Numbered from the stretch's first letter, positions 1 through 8,446 are shown. The stretch is 52,216 nt of DNA from Candidatus Obscuribacterales bacterium (GCA_019748395.1 JAIEPM010000231.1:1-52216); one strand, 5' to 3'. The notes: generated by a model from the letters alone, not told the origin. Numbers and translations: made by a program.

Positions 1-146
1 AAGGTCGGGAGCTGCACTTTGCCTGCTTCCTGAGGTCTGGCAGCAGATTGTTTCCACCATTCATTAGTTGCCGGATAATAGCCCGGCGTCGGCTCACCGA
101 CGCGCTCAACTTGTTTTGGCTCAAAAGAATCGGGCCGCTCGGCCAT
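1..146 (-). CDS. Unknown protein, N-terminal fragment running off the left edge
   Basis: The minus strand opens with an ATG at 146 and stays open to base 1, giving 48 residues that begin MAERPDSFEPKQVERVGEP and include a PGYYPATNEWWKQ stretch. The composition (proline, charged residues, a Trp pair, no hydrophobic run) looks like a soluble protein and not random sequence. It follows the gamma-carbonic-anhydrase gene on the same strand with about a 98-base gap, so the two may be co-transcribed. No family was recognised from the fragment, and no strong ribosome binding site is visible. Confidence 0.5.
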   Translation of the reverse strand, partial: MAERPDSFEPKQVERVGEPTPGYYPATNEWWKQSAARPQEAGKVQLPT

Positions 147-189
147 CTGGGGCTTCCCCTTAGTTTCCTGGGTTGAATATATACGCAGG

Positions 190-206
190 CGGCAAAAATT
201 TTGCCG
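190..206. promoter_or_regulatory. Short perfect inverted repeat between two minus-strand genes
   Basis: CGGCAAAA and TTTTGCCG flank a single A, an 8-bp perfect inverted repeat just downstream of the gamma-carbonic-anhydrase gene and just upstream of the edge gene. Flanking GGC/CCC bases extend it imperfectly. The one-base loop argues against a stable RNA hairpin, so a DNA-binding site is as likely as a weak terminator. Confidence 0.3.
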
Positions 207-244
207 GGGGAACCACGTACTTTTGCCTTAAATCAGAGAATTTT

Positions 245-760
245 TTAGCTTTTTATCTCGGCGGCAAAACGTCGGGAGTAGTCGATATAGTTCTGCCAGC
301 CTGCCTGTATTCTGGCCTGATCTTCGGTGTTTAGTTCGCGTATGAATTTCGCCGGTGAACCGAGGACCAGACTTCCGGCTTTCACTCTCATGCCTGGAGG
401 CACCAGGGCTCCTGCCCCTACCATAGAACCGGCCTCGACTACGGCTCCGTCAAGTACTATCGCTCCCATGGCGATCAGGCAGTCATCGCCTATTTCGCAG
501 GCGTGCAATATGGCTCCATGTCCGACAGTGACTCTGGCACCGACTTTCAGGGCATGCCGCTTGGTGACGTGCAAGAGGCAGCCATCCTGAATGTTGGTTT
601 TTTCGCCGATTTCGATGCTGTTTATGTCGCCGCGTAGCACTGACTGGAACCAGATGCTGGCTTCAGCTGCTATTCTTACCTCGCCGATCATGACAACTCC
701 GGGCGCGATGTAAGCCCCTTCGGCGATTTCGGGCTTTTTGCCTTCAAAACTGGCGATCAT
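245..760 (-). CDS. Gamma-carbonic anhydrase family protein (left-handed beta-helix)
   Basis: At 171 aa this is full length for the gamma-carbonic anhydrase/YrdA/PaaY family. Hexapeptide-repeat signatures run through residues 10-140 and build a left-handed beta-helix trimer. The family hallmark VLRGDINSIEIGEKTNIQDG is present, followed by LLHV and VGHGAILHAC. These three histidines are the expected zinc ligands at trimer interfaces. The family hydrates CO2 or hydrolyses thioesters, and members lacking extra acidic loops, as here, are often inactive or uncharacterised as carbonic anhydrases. The protein has no signal peptide and is probably cytoplasmic. The next gene downstream on the strand is the unknown edge gene. 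Fold assignment is secure; catalytic activity is inference. Confidence 0.9.
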   Translation of the reverse strand: MIASFEGKKPEIAEGAYIAPGVVMIGEVRIAAEASIWFQSVLRGDINSIEIGEKTNIQDGCLLHVTKRHALKVGARVTVGHGAILHACEIGDDCLIAMGAIVLDGAVVEAGSMVGAGALVPPGMRVKAGSLVLGSPAKFIRELNTEDQARIQAGWQNYIDYSRRFAAEIKS

Positions 761-889
761 AAGAACTCCTGAATTTAATTAATTTAATGCCTCTTCGACT
801 TAAAGGGGCTTTGCGGCGCTTCTGTTTTATTCTCTCAGGCGCCTGCCGACAAACAGTGTTAAAATTAACCCTGCCGGGAGGAAAGTTCA

Positions 890-1234
890 ATGACACCTTA
901 TTACGAACAACCGTTACGCAAACTACTCGGGTCGCTTTCTCAGACCATCGGATGGCTGAGTGAAAGGGGCAGTGTGGAAGTAAACACGGTGCCTGCCGAG
1001 CATGTCGAAGCCATCAAGCAGCTCGAACGCATCGGTATAGTGCACAAGCGCAACAACAAGATTTACGAGCTTCAGAAAATTCGTTTGAAGAAGCTTATGG
1101 ACTCAATGGGAATGGATAGTCTCACTTCTATACCGGCAGCCAAGCCTGTGGCAGCCGCCGCTGCAGCTGCTGCACCGACTTCTGAGCCCAGCGTAGCTGC
1201 AAGCACTATTGCAGATACGCCAAGCGTAGGTTAG
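890..1234 (+). CDS. Small hypothetical protein with Ala-rich tail
   Basis: A strong Shine-Dalgarno (GGGAGGAAAG) lies seven bases or so before the ATG. The first 80 residues are mixed alpha/beta, with IKQLERIGIVHKRNNKIYEL resembling the recognition-helix-plus-wing part of a winged helix. The last 30 residues are an Ala/Pro/Ser linker-like tail beginning PAAKPVAAAAAAAAP. No transmembrane segment or cysteine is present. It sits 90 bases ahead of mutS2 on the same strand and could share its transcript. The wHTH reading is tentative; no named family was recognised. Confidence 0.75.
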   Translation: MTPYYEQPLRKLLGSLSQTIGWLSERGSVEVNTVPAEHVEAIKQLERIGIVHKRNNKIYELQKIRLKKLMDSMGMDSLTSIPAAKPVAAAAAAAAPTSEPSVAASTIADTPSVG

Positions 1235-1326
1235 TTTCGCCTTTCTATATTCCAGCGCAGGCTTTAAAGCAGCTTGCCGGATGCATTTGCGAAATTTTTG
1301 CGGTTTTGTTCTAAACGGTGTTGGTT

Positions 1327-3735
1327 ATGGATGCCAATGCAAGGACTCTTAAGTCACTTGAGTGGGAAAGGCTGAAATCTTATCTGGCTGCCGAGTGCTC
1401 ATCCGCTTGCAGCCGGGAGCTTGCACTTGAGCTTGAACTGCACGAAGATGCGCTTTTGATCAATTGCCTGCTTCAAGAAACTGCTGAAGCCTTGCGGGCT
1501 TTCAACGAAGGGCAGGATCTCGGACAGGAAGCTTTGCCGGACTTGCGCAAGGCGCTTGATCGTTTGCAAACTGCCGCTGCACTTTCGGCATCTGAACTTC
1601 TCGATTTGAAGCGTGTTTTGGAAGCAAGCCGCAAATTGAAAATACTGGTTTCCAACCTTGATGCCGAGCTGTATCAAAGTCTGCGCAAGATCTTGAAGGA
1701 CTTATTCGTTTTTGACGATCTTGTTTCAGCTATAGATGCAGTAGTTGATGAAAATGCAAGGATAAAAGACGATGCCAGCCCCTTGCTTCGTAAGCTCAAG
1801 AAAGAACTTCTCAAACTTAACGGGCAGGTAAAAGACGAGCTGCAAAAGATCATCAACTCTCCTGCCGGTGGAAAATGTTTGCAGGAGCCGATTTACACAA
1901 TGCGCAACGGACGGCACGTTTTGCCGGTCCTGGCAAACATGCGCTCCTCTATTGAAGGTATTGTGCATGACAGTTCGTCCACAGGCTTGACTATCTATGT
2001 AGAGCCCAAATCCGTAGTCGAACTCAGCAATAACATTCGCATAAACGAAGCTGAGATTGAGCGAGAAACGGAGCGCTTGCTCTGGGAATTGAGTTTAATA
2101 GCCGCCAAGAAATTCGAAGAAATTGAACTCTCCTTCAATGCGCTTGTGGAAGCTGATTTCATCGCAGCTCGCGCAAGACTTGCCTGGAAATACGGCGGCA
2201 CTTTGCCGCGGCTTAATCTTGAAAAATTCGAGATCAGATTCTTGCAGGCTCGCCATCCGCTTTTGATTTTGCAGAGCGGCAGAATTGATGCGGTGGTGCC
2301 GAACGACATTCTACTGGACGCTTCGCTCAAAACTCTGATAATTACAGGTCCGAATACCGGCGGAAAAACCGTGTATTTGAAAACTGCAGGTTTGCTGTCT
2401 TTGATGCTTAGAGCCGGTCTTTTATTGCCTGTGGAAGAGGGCTCAAGTTCCGGAATTTTTACTAAAGTTTTTGCCGATATTGGCGATGAGCAGTCTTTAG
2501 AGCAAAATCTTTCGACTTTCTCTTCGCACATGAGCAATATCGTGGAGATTACAAACAACGCCTCTGCAGCCAGTCTGGTTTTGCTTGATGAAATCGGGGC
2601 GGGGACAGATCCTCGAGAGGGCGTGATTCTTGCTCGAGTTGTGCTTGAGCATTTGAACCGAGCTTCGGCTCTTACAATCTGTAGCACTCATTACGGCGAT
2701 TTGAAAACACTGGCGCACAGCCATAGCTCATACGGAAATGCCAGCATGGACTTTGACGACAAGAACATGAAGCCGTCTTACCGTCTGCGTCAGGGTCTTG
2801 CCGGTAGTTCCAGAGCCATTGCTGTGGCGGCCAGGCTGGGTTTGAATTCTGAAATGGTTTTGGCTGCAGAGCAAGCTCTGGCATCGGAGAAACAAGATTT
2901 TGAGCACAAGATAGATGAACTGGAAAATCGTTTGCGCATGATTGCCGAGCAAGAAGACGATTTGAAGAAAAAAAGAGAAGAGATGGCCCTGCTTTCCAAA
3001 GAGTTTGAAGAGAAGTCTAAGGCTCTTGAAGCTGAGCGTCTGCGCTCGCGCTTGCAAGCCGCAAATCAATTTCAGGATGATTATCAGCGAGCCAAAAAAG
3101 CAATAAATGACTTGACTGCCGAGTTGCAAAAATCGCCGTCACTGGCTCGAGCTCAGGAAGCCAGACAAAGACTGGAGTCCATAAAAAAGGATCTTTCCTG
3201 GTTGAGCCCAGAGGAACTGCAAGCTCAGCAAGCTGAGTTTTCAAAAGGACAAACGGTGAGAGTTCGCAGTCTCAATCAAATTGGAATTCTGGAAGATCTT
3301 CCAGAATCAAACAGTGAATCCGCTCAAGTTAGAATTGGGCAGCTTAAAGTCAAAGTTGCTTTGCGTGATCTTGAACACTGTTCGGCTTCTGCTCGTGTAG
3401 CTCAAGCCAAATCAAAGAATTTGAGCAATAGAATTCAAGATCGAAAGGCTGTAGTGAAGTCGGAAGATCCCGTGTTTGTGCGCAGCAGCTCAAATACGCT
3501 TGATTTGCGCGGGCAGCGTGTAGATGAAGGGCTTGCTCTTCTTGAGAGATTTATAGATGAGGCTTACCTTGCCGAGCTGTCACCGCTGATGGTGATACAC
3601 GGGCACGGTACCGGTGCTATGAAAGCTGCTGTTCGAGATTATCTGAACTCCTGTTCTTATAAGAATAAATCTCGCTCCGGTGAACCCTACGAAGGCGGCG
3701 ACGGAGTTACAGTCGTTAATTTCTTGCAGTCTTGA
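1327..3735 (+). CDS. mutS2: Endonuclease MutS2 / ribosome-rescue ATPase
   Basis: The product is about 802 aa, normal for MutS2. The N-terminal core/lever region precedes a MutS-type ATPase with Walker A TGPNTGGKTVYLKT near residue 340 and Walker B LVLLDEIGAGTDPREG near 418. A long charged coiled-coil clamp covers roughly residues 510-620. The C-terminal Smr domain (about 720-802) carries LDLRGQ and the HGHGTGAMKAA nuclease signature. Family knowledge: MutS2 suppresses homeologous recombination and, in Firmicutes, splits collided ribosomes. The mismatch-recognition domain of MutS1 is absent, as expected. An in-frame GTG lies at 1318, but the ATG at 1327 matches family N-termini better. The tail after the Smr motif is short and slightly irregular. 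Confidence 0.95.
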   Translation: MDANARTLKSLEWERLKSYLAAECSSACSRELALELELHEDALLINCLLQETAEALRAFNEGQDLGQEALPDLRKALDRLQTAAALSASELLDLKRVLEASRKLKILVSNLDAELYQSLRKILKDLFVFDDLVSAIDAVVDENARIKDDASPLLRKLKKELLKLNGQVKDELQKIINSPAGGKCLQEPIYTMRNGRHVLPVLANMRSSIEGIVHDSSSTGLTIYVEPKSVVELSNNIRINEAEIERETERLLWELSLIAAKKFEEIELSFNALVEADFIAARARLAWKYGGTLPRLNLEKFEIRFLQARHPLLILQSGRIDAVVPNDILLDASLKTLIITGPNTGGKTVYLKTAGLLSLMLRAGLLLPVEEGSSSGIFTKVFADIGDEQSLEQNLSTFSSHMSNIVEITNNASAASLVLLDEIGAGTDPREGVILARVVLEHLNRASALTICSTHYGDLKTLAHSHSSYGNASMDFDDKNMKPSYRLRQGLAGSSRAIAVAARLGLNSEMVLAAEQALASEKQDFEHKIDELENRLRMIAEQEDDLKKKREEMALLSKEFEEKSKALEAERLRSRLQAANQFQDDYQRAKKAINDLTAELQKSPSLARAQEARQRLESIKKDLSWLSPEELQAQQAEFSKGQTVRVRSLNQIGILEDLPESNSESAQVRIGQLKVKVALRDLEHCSASARVAQAKSKNLSNRIQDRKAVVKSEDPVFVRSSSNTLDLRGQRVDEGLALLERFIDEAYLAELSPLMVIHGHGTGAMKAAVRDYLNSCSYKNKSRSGEPYEGGDGVTVVNFLQS

Positions 3736-3785
3736 AGCTCTTTCGAAAACGCGATTTTCTAAAGGTTCGCAAGGTCTATTAAACC

Positions 3786-4184
3786 CTATTTCGCATCAAT
3801 AGTTTTGGAAGAAGAGAATCCTGTCTGGACTCCCACTGTGTGCCTGCCTGGATTTTCGGGAGCTTGTGGTCCGGCTTCGTGCTTGAGCGCGTTTTGACTA
3901 TCAAGAACCGGGCTGAGCATTTGACGTTGGATCGCGTCTCTCATGCCGGAAATTTTTAGCAGGTCGGCATTTTGCATCTCATTCAATTTGCCGATTGTTC
4001 TTGCTCTCAAAACCTGTACAAATGCTCCTTGAGTCAAGTTTTTCCTGCTTTTATAAGACTGGGAAATTCTTCCATGCAATGCTGCCGGAGCTCCGGCATT
4101 GACCTGAAGGTTCTGAGCCATCAGTGGAGCGCAACAGAAGAGACAAAGCAAAGGCAGTATCAATAATATTCTGAACACTTTCAT
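3786..4184 (-). CDS. Small secreted protein of unknown function
   Basis: 132 aa starting at an ATG preceded by a near-perfect AAGGAGGTGA ribosome binding site. Residues 1-23 form a clear signal peptide: Lys2, a hydrophobic core ILLILPLLCLFCC, and cleavage at LMA-QN. The mature part is about 109 aa, basic, with one amphipathic helical stretch around GKLNEMQNADLLKISGMRDA and a Gly/Pro/Ser-rich end. No cysteines are present in the mature chain. It converges on mutS2 with a 50-base gap that contains no obvious terminator. The family was not recognised. Confidence 0.8.
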   Translation of the reverse strand: MKVFRILLILPLLCLFCCAPLMAQNLQVNAGAPAALHGRISQSYKSRKNLTQGAFVQVLRARTIGKLNEMQNADLLKISGMRDAIQRQMLSPVLDSQNALKHEAGPQAPENPGRHTVGVQTGFSSSKTIDAK

Positions 4185-4396
4185 GACCGCTCACCTCCTT
4201 CTTATCTTGCTTTTCTTGATCTTATTCTTGCGCAAGCAGCAGCAGCAGGCGTCCTGATTTAGAGTTACTGCTTAGTTCATTTGAGATGGGTTCTTATAAG
4301 GCTTTAGCGTTAACCCGGAGAGCTGAGCGCCTGTGTTCCGGAGCCGCCCGCTTATTAGCAGCAGGAAGCTCCACGGGCTTTTAAATCGCCAGGCTG

Positions 4397-4448
4397 CGGT
4401 CAGCGCAGGCGTAGTGGTGACACATGGATTCGGTCAGCGTAGGCGTAG
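4397..4448. repeat. Pair of 18-bp direct repeats, period 34
   Basis: CGGTCAGCGCAGGCGTAG at 4397-4414 recurs as CGGTCAGCGTAGGCGTAG at 4431-4448, 17 of 18 bases identical. The second copy runs into GGGCCCCTACG, which can fold back on GTAGGG. This may be a remnant of a small dispersed repeat element or a tandem regulatory site. Confidence 0.55.
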
Positions 4449-4517
4449 GGCCCCTACGTATGTATAGTCGTTCAGGACTAGACTGAAAAGCAATATGCAG
4501 CGTCAGAGTTCGAGCCC

Positions 4518-4540
4518 AGGGCGACGCATGGCGTCGCCCT
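4518..4540. repeat. GC-rich 10-bp perfect inverted repeat, 3-base loop
   Basis: AGGGCGACGC, ATG, GCGTCGCCCT form a perfect 10-bp stem with a 3-base loop. There is no T-run on either side, so it is not a standard intrinsic terminator. REP-like elements in other bacteria look similar, but no second copy was noticed in this window. Confidence 0.6.
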
Positions 4541-4610
4541 TACCGATGGAGCTGCTGCTCATATCCGTGGGCATGGGCTGTATTGACTGAATGTTTAGCC
4601 TGAACTGTTG

Positions 4611-4638
4611 TGTCAGAAAAACAGCTGTTTTTCTGACA
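4611..4638. repeat. 28-bp perfect palindrome
   Basis: TGTCAGAAAAACAG is followed directly by its reverse complement CTGTTTTTCTGACA, with no loop. It can form a cruciform or bind a symmetric protein dimer; as RNA, the centre would need to open a few bases. It begins the TGTCAG word cluster that continues to 4743. Confidence 0.8.
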
Positions 4639-4743
4639 GCTGTCAGGAAAAGCCCAAAGCCTGTCAGGAAGATGGGAGGACAGACTTCCAGAAAATATTC
4701 GTATTGTTACGAAATGTAAAGAAGGGCTGTCAGGGCTGTCAGG
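4611..4743. repeat. Cluster of TGTCAG words upstream of the minor pilin operon
   Basis: TGTCAG occurs at 4611, 4641, 4662, 4728 and 4737, with one inverted copy (CTGACA) ending at 4638. The copies from 4641 on are extended as CTGTCAGG, and the two at 4640 and 4661 as CTGTCAGGAA. Spacing is irregular (30, 21, 66 and 9 bases). This fits a multi-site binding region about 120-250 bases before the pilin start codon better than a tandem repeat. The role is inferred. Confidence 0.5.
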
Positions 4744-4856
4744 ATTGGGATGAGATGGCGTTAAGGAAGGGTTGAATAGAAGTACGAGCCGCTTTTGAAA
4801 TCCACCGTTTTTAGTATTGCGGCACTAGAACTCAATATAAATGAATCGAGGAATTT

Positions 4857-5456
4857 ATGCTGAAGAATTCTTTGGCTTCGCGCCGTTTTGCTGCGCCCGC
4901 TCTGCTGTGCTTTCCCGATGAATCAGTGCAAACTCGCAGTTCAAGGGGCAGTTTTCTTGTGGAAGGAATGGTCGGAATTCTTGTATCGAGCATTATCGCC
5001 ACAGCGATGGTGCAGATTTATGCGCAGACCCGTCGAATGAGCAATGTCAGTCAGGGTCAGTTGCTTGCCACTGCGCTTGCTCAGGAGTGCATCGATCACC
5101 TGCGCGTTGTTCCTTATACTCTGGTTGCTGCCAACACCGGTGTTCACTATGCTCAGTTGTCCGGTGCTGCCACCCAGGATGCTTTATTCCCACGACCTTT
5201 ACTGGAAGATAATTCTCTGGATTACACCGCCGGTGGTGACTCAACAGTAGAGAATGCTTCCGCATCTGCTTTCCACAGTTTGAATGCCGATACAAATCAG
5301 GATGATGATACGGTCAAAGTTCAGATCGTTAATTCAAGCCTTGCCGGTATCACAGGTTTGCAGGTGACCGTAAGTCTGAAATGGCGTGACAGTTCCGGTT
5401 CCGTAAAGTCATATGACTCTTCTTCGTTTCTCACGCCGAATGGATTGGGTAGCTAG
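4857..5456 (+). CDS. PilV-like minor type IV prepilin
   Basis: 199 aa with a prepilin leader of about 30 residues ending SSRG, then SFLVEGMVGILVSSIIATAMVQ. Cleavage after Gly leaves Glu at mature position 5, the residue typical of pilins assembled by the type IV pilus or type II machinery. A hydrophobic N-terminal helix runs to about residue 57. It continues into a polar amphipathic helix containing ALAQECIDHLRVVPYT, as in PilV/GspI-like minor pilins. The globular domain is about 120 aa. The gene has a CGAGGAA ribosome binding site and is followed after two bases by the PilW-like gene, so the three pilin genes are one operon. Which filament it primes cannot be told from this window, as no PilB/PilC/PilD gene is present. 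Confidence 0.8.
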   Translation: MLKNSLASRRFAAPALLCFPDESVQTRSSRGSFLVEGMVGILVSSIIATAMVQIYAQTRRMSNVSQGQLLATALAQECIDHLRVVPYTLVAANTGVHYAQLSGAATQDALFPRPLLEDNSLDYTAGGDSTVENASASAFHSLNADTNQDDDTVKVQIVNSSLAGITGLQVTVSLKWRDSSGSVKSYDSSSFLTPNGLGS

Positions 5457-5458
5457 CT

Positions 5459-6445
5459 ATGAAGTCGAAGCATACAAATATCCGCTCCCGCAGTGGTGAT
5501 TCATTAATCGGGCTTCTGGTTGCGACTTTGATATTTTCATTCATCGGTGTTTCGATGATGGCACTTGTGTCTTTAAACACGATTGAGAGTTATAAAATCA
5601 ATGCTCGAACCGACAATATCAGCTCTGCAAAAGTAGCACTTGATAAAATCGGAAGACTGATTAGAATGGCTCGCAGTATAGGAGATGTGCAGGGTGCCAC
5701 GCGGCCCACGAGCAATCCCTTTTCCGATATTCCAAACGGACCGAGCACCGATACCTTCGCCGTGCACGGCAGCACAATCACGGTGAGCCAGGTCAGCTCC
5801 GGCACGGCATGTAATACTTCGGCTGCATTTCCATCCGTGGGTGATCCATATTATGGTCCCAACGGCACTTTGAACGGCACTATTGCCAGCTGGCCCTGGG
5901 GTGGCTCTCCCAACAATCCTTATCGCCTGAGCGGTGACACTTGTGTTTTGCAGGTTCCGACATTCGATGCTAACGGATTTCCAAATTGTGTTCAAAACGC
6001 TCAAACTCTGGCAGCTCTCGATACTTATGTATTTAAGGTGGTGCGTGATAATTCAAGACCGGGGCCGACTCGCTGGTTTCAATTACAAATGGCTGTATTC
6101 CCGGCTCCTAACGGATTGAGTAATAAACCCAGCACTCTTTCGCCCGGCTCTCCCGTAACAATCTTGAGTGGACTGGTCGGACCTCTTGATGGAAATCAGA
6201 ATCCGGCTGTTTTTCAGTACATAAACTCATCCACAAACACTGCCACCACTAACTTCGACCCTGCCACGCCGCAAGGTGCATTGAACGAGCAAGACCTGGT
6301 ACTTTTCAGCGGCGTTGTCGCCAATTTGCAAATTCTCAGCAATTCTCAAAGTGCAAGTCAAAAAGCCAGTCTTACCAGTTTGCGTTCTGAAATGTATCTG
6401 CGCAACAACGCTTCTGCTGCGATTATGGGTCCGTCTCCTAACTAA
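5459..6445 (+). CDS. PilW/GspJ-like minor prepilin lacking Glu5
   Basis: 328 aa. The leader RSRSG is followed by DSLIGLLVATLIFSFIGVSM, a class III prepilin cleavage site and N-terminal helix in which mature position 5 is Gly and not Glu. The following amphipathic helix ISSAKVALDKIGRLIRMARS resembles PilW/GspJ. The C-terminal domain is rich in Ser, Asn, Gly and Pro and has two cysteines near NTSAAF and one at GDTCVL, suggesting a disulfide. The start overlaps the tail of the previous gene to within two bases, so translation is probably coupled. The family call is by position and N-terminal pattern; the globular part was not recognised. Confidence 0.75.
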   Translation: MKSKHTNIRSRSGDSLIGLLVATLIFSFIGVSMMALVSLNTIESYKINARTDNISSAKVALDKIGRLIRMARSIGDVQGATRPTSNPFSDIPNGPSTDTFAVHGSTITVSQVSSGTACNTSAAFPSVGDPYYGPNGTLNGTIASWPWGGSPNNPYRLSGDTCVLQVPTFDANGFPNCVQNAQTLAALDTYVFKVVRDNSRPGPTRWFQLQMAVFPAPNGLSNKPSTLSPGSPVTILSGLVGPLDGNQNPAVFQYINSSTNTATTNFDPATPQGALNEQDLVLFSGVVANLQILSNSQSASQKASLTSLRSEMYLRNNASAAIMGPSPN

Positions 6446-6488
6446 AAGCCATCTGTTTTTACTTGCTTATTTCTCCGGAGGTTCAATC

Positions 6489-8378
6489 ATGAACAGGCGT
6501 AAAACACAAATCGAGGCCTTGCAGATTGGGCTAGCAGCTCGTGCTAATAAGGGTATGACTCTCGCCGGTGTTCTGGCTGTCGGCACGATCGTAGCTCTTT
6601 TCGCATCAGCGCTTTTTACGACTGTGCTCGGCTCATATCAAAAGGTGGCTTCTTTGAAGCACAGCCATAGAGTAAGGGCGCTGGCTGAAATCGGTATGGA
6701 TTATGCGGTGCAGCAACTGAACGCTAAAGCCTCAGGATTTGATCCTGGTAATACTATCGGCAGTTCAGTCAGCAAGACCGTGCCGTCGAGTCTTTTGAAC
6801 GGCAGCAGCGGCACGGTGACTGTGCGCATATCAAATCCGGGCAATCCACCCAATACATCAATGCTCTTTGATCCGCTCTTGAATGTGGCCAGCCCAAACT
6901 CTTTCAGAATGGCGACCGTGACCGCAAATTTTGGAGCTACAACTAAGCAAGTAAGAGCTTTGCTTCAACCAATCACTGCGTCTCCCCTGACACCGCAAAT
7001 GCCCTACGGTCTTTTCGGAATTGCCAGTGTGGTATACGCCGGTCAATCCGGTATCAGCACTTACAACAAACGAAGCTTTCAATTGCTTGGAGCAGATGGC
7101 GGTTCGCTCGGCAAAATCAGTCAGGTCTGGAGCCGTTCCGGTGGGCTTGCCAGAGGAATTGCTCAGGGCGGATCTCATTATGAATATCCAAATCCGCAAT
7201 CTTATTACAATCAACAATTCAATATTGTCGGTCAGAACTATGGTGCCCAGGCAACATCATCGGCCCCATGGATGCAGATGATGGGAAACGTTTATTCAAA
7301 TGGTGTCAACACCGCTTATTTTGAAAGAACCGGTGCTGCGGACTTAAATGCCAGTCACAATGTATTTGGTGCAAGTAACGGTTTGCAATCAGGTGTTCCT
7401 GAAGGTCATTCCAATCAAACTATTCCCGTGGGGACTCCCCCAACGTGGAGCGGCGGGCAGGTCAATTTTAACGTAGAGCCAAGTGGTTCAGCCAACGTCA
7501 CTTACGCTCAACCGACCATTCCGCCTGCTCCACCGGCCCCAGCCGGCACTCAGAGTCTCGGTAATATAAATCTGCAAAATGGAGCCAAACTTGTTATTGA
7601 TGCATCAGCGCCGATGCCTTCCGGTCCGATCGGGACTGTCAAAGGTAAAACTGTGAAAATTCCGCCCGGTGATTACAAAGTCAATTCGGTTTCGCTTTCA
7701 GGAGCTTCATCAATTGAGGTCGCAAGCTCGACGCAGTCTTCAATTAATTCCGGTTCGCAACCAGCGACGCGCATGTTTCTGGAAGGTACAAGCACGCCGA
7801 CTACTGCGGTCAGTATTTCCAACGATAGCAGTATTAATATGAACGGCATGACTCCAAACTCCGGATTCAACACGCAGGGTAAAAACGGTATTCCAAATGG
7901 CGCTGCCAGCAACCAGCTTGCCATAAATAAGCCAGGCGACAGTTCTTTGACAAATCAAATTGCTGAAAGTTCGGGCGGCGCTTCTCAGTTGCAACTTTAT
8001 TCTTCGGCACAAACAAACTTTGTTTTGCAGGGTAACGAGCGCATGGTTATTTATGCTCCCTACGCGAATGTCACTATTGGTTCACTTCTGAGCAACGGAA
8101 CTTCGGGAGAGCCGATTGCGATTTCCAGAGACGCCAATTTTTATGGAGCGGCAGTCGCACAAAACCTCATGGTTCAATCCAGTTACAGTTCAGGTGGTGG
8201 AGCTTTTGCTCATTATGACTGGCGTTTGAGACCAAACGGTATGGAATATATCAATCCATGGGCGCAAGTTTCACCTTTTCAAACCGGTTCACTCTCCGGC
8301 TACAGGGTTGTTTCCTGGCAGGAAGCAATCACCACAAACAGTTCAAATCCTCAACAAGCTCAGTGGTACTACAAATAG
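6489..8378 (+). CDS. Large PilX-like minor prepilin
   Basis: The true start is the ATG at 6489, preceded by CCGGAGG; the frame is open further upstream but overlaps the previous gene. The product is 629 aa. The leader ends ARANKG and the mature helix begins MTLAGVLAVGTIVALFAS, again without Glu5, then has a helix KHSHRVRALAEIGMDYAVQQL typical of PilX. A long extracellular region follows with a Pro-rich hinge (PTIPPAPPAPAG). The C-terminal part has MVIYAPYANVTIGS and NFYGAAVAQNLMVQSS, as in the beta-rich domain found C-terminal in many PilX-like proteins. Most PilX proteins are about 200 aa, so this one carries a large extra domain that may be surface-exposed on the filament tip. Confidence 0.75.
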   Translation: MNRRKTQIEALQIGLAARANKGMTLAGVLAVGTIVALFASALFTTVLGSYQKVASLKHSHRVRALAEIGMDYAVQQLNAKASGFDPGNTIGSSVSKTVPSSLLNGSSGTVTVRISNPGNPPNTSMLFDPLLNVASPNSFRMATVTANFGATTKQVRALLQPITASPLTPQMPYGLFGIASVVYAGQSGISTYNKRSFQLLGADGGSLGKISQVWSRSGGLARGIAQGGSHYEYPNPQSYYNQQFNIVGQNYGAQATSSAPWMQMMGNVYSNGVNTAYFERTGAADLNASHNVFGASNGLQSGVPEGHSNQTIPVGTPPTWSGGQVNFNVEPSGSANVTYAQPTIPPAPPAPAGTQSLGNINLQNGAKLVIDASAPMPSGPIGTVKGKTVKIPPGDYKVNSVSLSGASSIEVASSTQSSINSGSQPATRMFLEGTSTPTTAVSISNDSSINMNGMTPNSGFNTQGKNGIPNGAASNQLAINKPGDSSLTNQIAESSGGASQLQLYSSAQTNFVLQGNERMVIYAPYANVTIGSLLSNGTSGEPIAISRDANFYGAAVAQNLMVQSSYSSGGGAFAHYDWRLRPNGMEYINPWAQVSPFQTGSLSGYRVVSWQEAITTNSSNPQQAQWYYK

Positions 8379-8410
8379 AATTCCCCCACTCAAAGCGACC
8401 CTGAGCAATG

Positions 8411-8446
8411 AAGCCCTGAGATGTGCACATCTCAGGGCTTTGATTT
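8411..8446 (+). terminator. Intrinsic terminator of the minor pilin operon
   Basis: AAGCCCTGAGATGTG and CACATCTCAGGGCTT form a 30-bp perfect palindrome at 8411-8440, followed by TGATTTTTGG. It lies 32 bases after the PilX-like stop codon. The stem is long and GC-rich with only the central bases available for the loop. Confidence 0.85.

Larger units (their letters stand above)
4185..4856. other. 672-base non-coding, repeat-rich intergenic region
   Basis: No open frame with coding character was seen on either strand. The stretch holds a 34-base-spaced direct repeat, a GC-rich hairpin, a 28-bp perfect palindrome and a cluster of TGTCAG words, described separately. It lies between the divergent small secreted protein gene and the minor pilin operon, so it must contain promoters for both. 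The last 50 bases before 4857 are AT-richer and end in a CGAGGAA ribosome binding site. Confidence 0.6.

Noticed and set aside
4611-4743. CRISPR array from repeated CTGTCAGG words
   Set aside because: Repeat units are only 6-10 bases, spacing is irregular, and no cas gene is near.
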